A stretch of 64,000 nucleotides of DNA from assembly GCF_040412425.1 (NCBI RefSeq), contig NC_089763.1:48817280-48881279 (forward strand). Direction: 5' to 3'. Of the stretch, positions 62,354 to 64,000 are shown piece after piece. How positions within the stretch are numbered: position 1 is the first letter of the stretch; each line of letters starts with the position of its first letter. The notes under the pieces are model-generated. The model did not search any database. It was not told the origin of the DNA and saw nothing but the letters and a program-made list of their open reading frames with translations. The stretch comes from Macrobrachium rosenbergii (lineage: Eukaryota > Arthropoda > Malacostraca > Decapoda > Palaemonidae). The position numbers were made by a program, and so were the translations under genes.

Positions 62354-63137
62354 AACAGAAATAAATTTCTGACTCACGTCGGGATCGAACCCAGGTCTCT
62401 CAGGTGGAAAGCAAGGGCGTTATCCACTCGGCCACACAAGTCTAAAAGAAGCTGGAACCTGAGAGCAACTGCACCCAAGAATTACCTGGGCAAGCTAACT
62501 GCTTGCATACCAGCCAGTTTTCCCCAACTTCCCGACTCAGCAATGACCCAATGGACAACATTCATTCGAATTATCCCTTCTGAGTGAATAAGATAAATCA
62601 TCAACACACAATCACGTGTGGAACAGAAATAAATTTCTGACTCGTAACCCAGGTCTCTCAGGTGGAAAGCATAAAAAATAGAGCAACTGCATATTACCTG
62701 GGCAAGCTATTTTCCCGACTCAGCAATGACCCAATAACAACATTTCATATTATCCCTTCTGAGTGAATAAGATAGAAATCATCAACACACAATCACGTGT
62801 GGAACAGAAATAAATTTCTGACTCACGTCGGGATCGAACCCAGGTCTCTCAGGTGGAAAGCAGGGCGTTATCCACTCGGCCACACAAGTCTAAAATGGAA
62901 CCTTGAAAAAACTATACCAGAATTTTCCCCAACTTCCCGACTCAGCAATGACCCAATGGACAACATTTCATTTCCAATTATCCCTTCTGAGTGAATAAGA
63001 TAGAAATCATCAACACACAATCACGTGTGGAACAGAAATAAATTTCTGACTCACGTCGGGATCGAACCCAGGTCTCTCAGGTGGAAAGCAAGGGCGTTAT
63101 CCACTCAGCCACACAAGTCTAAAAGAGCTGGAACCTT
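62354..63137 (-). repeat. Tandem array of a tRNA-headed SINE, three units plus a partial fourth
   Basis: Units start aacagaaataaatttctgac at 62354, 62622, 62803 and 63031, giving lengths 268, 181 and 228 and a partial last unit. On the minus strand the head has an A box (tggccgagtgg) and a B box (ggttcgatccc), as in tRNA-derived SINEs. Units 1, 3 and 4 keep both boxes (unit 4 has one change in the A box). Unit 2 has lost most of the head. Units differ mostly by deletions. The small plus-strand open frames (62797-63339) are translations of the repeat. Confidence 0.8.
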
Positions 63138-63139
63138 CT

Positions 63140-63227
<88 letters not shown>
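63138..63227. repeat. (TA)n then (GA)n tract
   Basis: TA to 63183, then about 22 GA units. Abuts the partial last unit of the SINE array. Confidence 0.95.
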
Positions 63228-63231
<4 letters not shown>

Positions 63232-63700
63232 ATTTTAGTAAATATATTTCACAACTTCGTTAAAGAGAGCAGTCGTCAAAATATTGAAAAAAATATAGAA
63301 TTCTTCCTAAATATTCCTAAAGGGAATTCATTTCCATAATTTGAATATTTTACCACGCTCGTTTTCCGACGGCGCCTCATATCACTTTGTCTGCTCATTT
63401 AATGTGAAAATTGGACAAAAATAAAATAAAAAATGAAACTGCGAGGGTAATGGAAATACTCCACTGTAAATAGAGAAAATATATATTTTATTTGAGGGCA
63501 GGAAAGAATGTTTTTGTGGCTAGCAGTAATATGAAAGTTGCGTAATTCAAATGATTCTTATTCTTAAGGATCTGGCAGTTGGAATGCGTTTCAAATGTTG
63601 TCTAACTTATACAAGAATACACACCATTATATAAGCCCTGACATTAAAATAAATAGTCTTTTACTGATTAAATCCTTTATTATCTATAATCGAAGTGTTG
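63228..63700. other. No gene recognised
   Basis: AT-rich. Confidence 0.3.
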
Positions 63701-63704
63701 GGTT

Positions 63705-63800
63705 ATGGACGTTAAACACCCATAGGTAAAATTATATAATTTCACCAAGATTTATCATGGACGTTAAACATACATAAGAAGAATTACTTAGTTTTACTAC
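63705..63800. repeat. Direct duplication, about 52-base unit
   Basis: atggacgttaaacacccata at 63706 and atggacgttaaacatacata at 63758, both followed by a 'a.gaaaatta.ta.ttt.ac' stretch. Confidence 0.65.
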
Positions 63801-64000
63801 GGAAACATCTTGATTAGAATTCGTTTCTAAATAAGCAATAAATTCTACCACCTTAAAAGCTTATAGACAACCGAACAATGAATAATGTTGACCTTGAAGT
63901 AAGGCAAAAATGACGAATGACATTTTAATGAATAACATCATTATCAGTTACTTTCCCGGTAAAATATATAAGTAAAATAATCAATTTTGAATTACAGTAA
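63801..64000. other. No feature recognised
   Basis: AT-rich end of the window. Confidence 0.3.

Noticed and set aside
62354..63137. Functional tRNA genes (A and B boxes present)
   Set aside because: The heads do not fold into a full cloverleaf with an acceptor stem, and each is followed by the same SINE body in tandem.

Overview
The window reads as nuclear DNA of a decapod crustacean (shrimp, crayfish or crab type). This is inferred from the style of the sequence, not from any database match. It is AT-rich and almost empty of long open frames. It has very long simple repeats (AT, CT/GA, AC, AAT, GAA). It also carries repeats I associate with decapods: a roughly 280-base element ending in the phrase 'cataggtcccagcgcttggc', tRNA-headed SINE-like units, and a foldback element built from tRNA-like B boxes. 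No prokaryotic gene organisation, rRNA gene or intact tRNA gene was seen.

Layout. 1-3290: a decayed DIRS-type retrotransposon (reverse transcriptase, RNase H and tyrosine-recombinase remnants, then a foldback terminal region). 3550-9640: four same-strand copies of a SINE-like repeat, two possible alternative last exons of an upstream gene (4646 and 8654), and a LINE-like tail. 10.9-19.35 kb: two inverted arms of about 345 bases bracket an 8.4-kb segment that holds a 32-base minisatellite of about 40 units. 19.8-25.1 kb: older tandem repeats and a duplicated unit with ATT tracts. 26.4-30.7 kb: the best protein-coding candidate, a minus-strand gene of three phase-0 exons encoding 138 residues, with a hAT-like MITE in its long intron. 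30.9-36 kb: local duplications and two minus-strand SINE-like copies. 36.5-44.1 kb: dense simple repeats and LINE-like tails. 45.4-51 kb: an 82-base triplication, a hAT-like MITE, tRNA-headed SINE-like units and a direct duplication of about 1 kb. 51.6-59.5 kb: very long AT tracts, a palindromic tRNA-like foldback, a polypyrimidine block and another hAT-like MITE. 62-63.2 kb: a tandem array built from a tRNA-headed SINE, flanked by CT, AT and GA tracts.

Most open frames in the window are translations of simple repeats. There is no pathway to reconstruct: one short unrecognised gene and a few exon candidates sit in a landscape shaped by retroelements, small DNA transposons and recurrent local duplication. 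Exon calls rest on splice signals and reading frame only and need transcript evidence. Element family names rest on motif recognition.
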